A DNA stretch of 6,257 bases from Nitrospirota bacterium (lineage in GTDB: Bacteria; Nitrospirota; Nitrospiria; Nitrospirales; Nitrospiraceae). The stretch is taken from contig JACRQB010000109.1 of the NCBI GenBank assembly GCA_016222925.1, forward strand, positions 1 through 6,257, written 5' to 3'. Each line of letters starts with the position of its first letter. Positions within the stretch are counted from its first letter, which is position 1. The notes under the pieces were generated by a model. That model saw nothing but the letters and a program-made list of their open reading frames with translations. It was not told the DNA's origin and did no database searches. Shown one piece after another: positions 5,280 to 6,257 of the stretch. A program made the position numbers and the translations under genes.

Positions 5280-6257
5280 GATGCCTGGCTCTTTCTCGCC
5301 CGCGACGGGCGATTCAGCTGTGCGCAACAGCTTTGCAACTGTTGCCATTCTGTTGGCGACGGACGTGCGATAGGGATATGGTAGCGCACTCTGGCCCTCA
5401 GCTTGAGTCCGTCCGTCTTCTCGGGTATCCGATACGCAAACTGGTAGTCACGGCTGTCCTGTGGGAACAGTCGATTATCATACAACTCTAGGATAGCCGG
5501 CTGCCACAGAATCCACCGCCCCATGGTCGAGCTCTGCTGTTCCAACACGTTTCCCTGTCGATCTTCCACCAGAAACTCAACCGTAAAAAATCGATCGGGG
5601 TCACCCGTTGGGATCTTATGCCCGGCACCGGCATTCGTCAGGGTGAGCGTAAATCCGACCCGATCGCCAGGCTTCGGAGCAGCGGTGTCCGCTTTCACCT
5701 GAACCGCCACCGCTCGCCCTACCATATCGGGATCATGTCCACCTCGCCAGAGATGTCGCCGCCCCTTGCGGACCGGTCCACCCAGGGCCACCGGTCTCTC
5801 AATCTCCGGCATGTGGCAACTCTGGCAAATGAAGCCCCGCTCCTGCCAGTACTGGCCCTCATATTCCACATAGGTCCCGCAAGGCCCCACTCTGTAGAAC
5901 TGTGCCGGACCGGACACGACATTGTGACAGCGATTGCAGACCTGCGTCGTGCGGAAATTTGGATCGAACTTCGTGAGGTGCGGGGCCACGGAATCTTCGA
6001 ACGGCCCGTAGATCACGCCGTCGCGCACATGACAAGCCGCACAGGTAATCGACTCCTTTTGATACTCGGGATCGTAATGTGGGTTTGGTTCTTGAATCGC
6101 TTTCTCCACTCTCCCTCGCGGAATCTCTTTCACCAGCGTGGGCTGTTGGTTCTCGAGCGGCGTGTGGCAATTGAGACAAACCCAAATGTTCTTATCCTTC
6201 TTCCAATAGGCTTGGAAGAACGGATCTTCATAGGCATGAGCATGAATACTCGTCTTC
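5276..6257 (-). CDS. Multiheme c-type cytochrome, c554-like (N-terminus outside window)
   Basis: C-terminal 326 residues of an exported multihaem cytochrome; the frame is open to the right edge, so the GTG at 6133 is internal. Four CXXCH sites are in view: CLNCH (6164-6178), CAACH (6029-6043), CNRCH (5924-5938) and CQSCH (5813-5827). The first visible residues (K-T-S-I-H-A-H-A-Y-E-D-P-F-F-Q-A-Y-W) normally follow another CXXCH, so at least one more haem site and the signal peptide probably lie outside. After the haem part comes a beta-rich domain (about 5310-5730) with the motif AGHKIPTGDPDRFF, common in the C-terminal domain of such cytochromes. The likely role is periplasmic electron transfer; the partner is unknown. 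The final ~27 residues (from about 5356) look unconserved. The stop TGA 5276-5278 overlaps the rhodanese GTG, indicating translational coupling. Confidence 0.9.
   Translation of the reverse strand, partial: KTSIHAHAYEDPFFQAYWKKDKNIWVCLNCHTPLENQQPTLVKEIPRGRVEKAIQEPNPHYDPEYQKESITCAACHVRDGVIYGPFEDSVAPHLTKFDPNFRTTQVCNRCHNVVSGPAQFYRVGPCGTYVEYEGQYWQERGFICQSCHMPEIERPVALGGPVRKGRRHLWRGGHDPDMVGRAVAVQVKADTAAPKPGDRVGFTLTLTNAGAGHKIPTGDPDRFFTVEFLVEDRQGNVLEQQSSTMGRWILWQPAILELYDNRLFPQDSRDYQFAYRIPEKTDGLKLRARVRYHIPIARPSPTEWQQLQSCCAQLNRPSRARKSQAS

Noticed and set aside
5280..5348. Longer rhodanese starting at ATG 5348
   Set aside because: It would overlap the cytochrome by 73 nt without a ribosome-binding site; GTG 5279 gives a GTGA overlap and a typical family N-terminus.
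5859..6185. 108-codon minus-strand open frame in the cytochrome region
   Set aside because: It overlaps the frame that carries three CXXCH haem motifs; it is an out-of-frame shadow.

Overview
The window looks like chromosomal core and metabolic DNA from a moderately GC-rich chemolithotroph. The best guess is a Nitrospira-type bacterium (Nitrospirota). That guess rests on an SmbP-type His-rich metal-binding protein, a c554-like multiheme cytochrome and a DUF3422 protein lying together. It is inferred from gene content alone. I see no mobile element, CRISPR array, tRNA or rRNA.

Layout. At the left edge the C-terminal part of a UvrA excinuclease subunit runs on the plus strand (its 5' end is outside). 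It converges, with only 29 nt between the stop codons, on six genes that all lie on the minus strand. In transcription order (right to left) these are: a multiheme cytochrome c cut by the right edge; a two-domain rhodanese whose GTG start overlaps the cytochrome stop (GTGA); smbP; a nitrilase-superfamily C-N hydrolase; a YqgE/AlgH (UPF0301) protein; and a DUF3422 membrane protein.

How they may work together. The cytochrome and rhodanese are translationally coupled by sequence and may share a redox or sulfur-related role. smbP follows 55 nt later with its own strong Shine-Dalgarno and a near-perfect palindrome upstream, so it may be separately controlled. A perfect 15-bp hairpin separates smbP from the nitrilase gene. 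The nitrilase and yqgE genes are 78 nt apart and could share a transcript. The DUF3422 gene sits behind a 211-nt gap that holds two perfect dyads, so it probably has its own promoter.

Start codons were revised for three genes. DUF3422 is moved to the GTG at 2442, YqgE to the ATG at 3214, and the rhodanese to the GTG at 5279, using ribosome-binding sites, family length and the 4-nt overlap. The oddest gene is the rhodanese, which lacks the usual interdomain segment and the usual C-terminal Trp-rich end. No clearly undescribed multi-gene system is visible. The most testable new points are the rhodanese architecture, the SmbP repeat with one Cys per unit, and the candidate operators.
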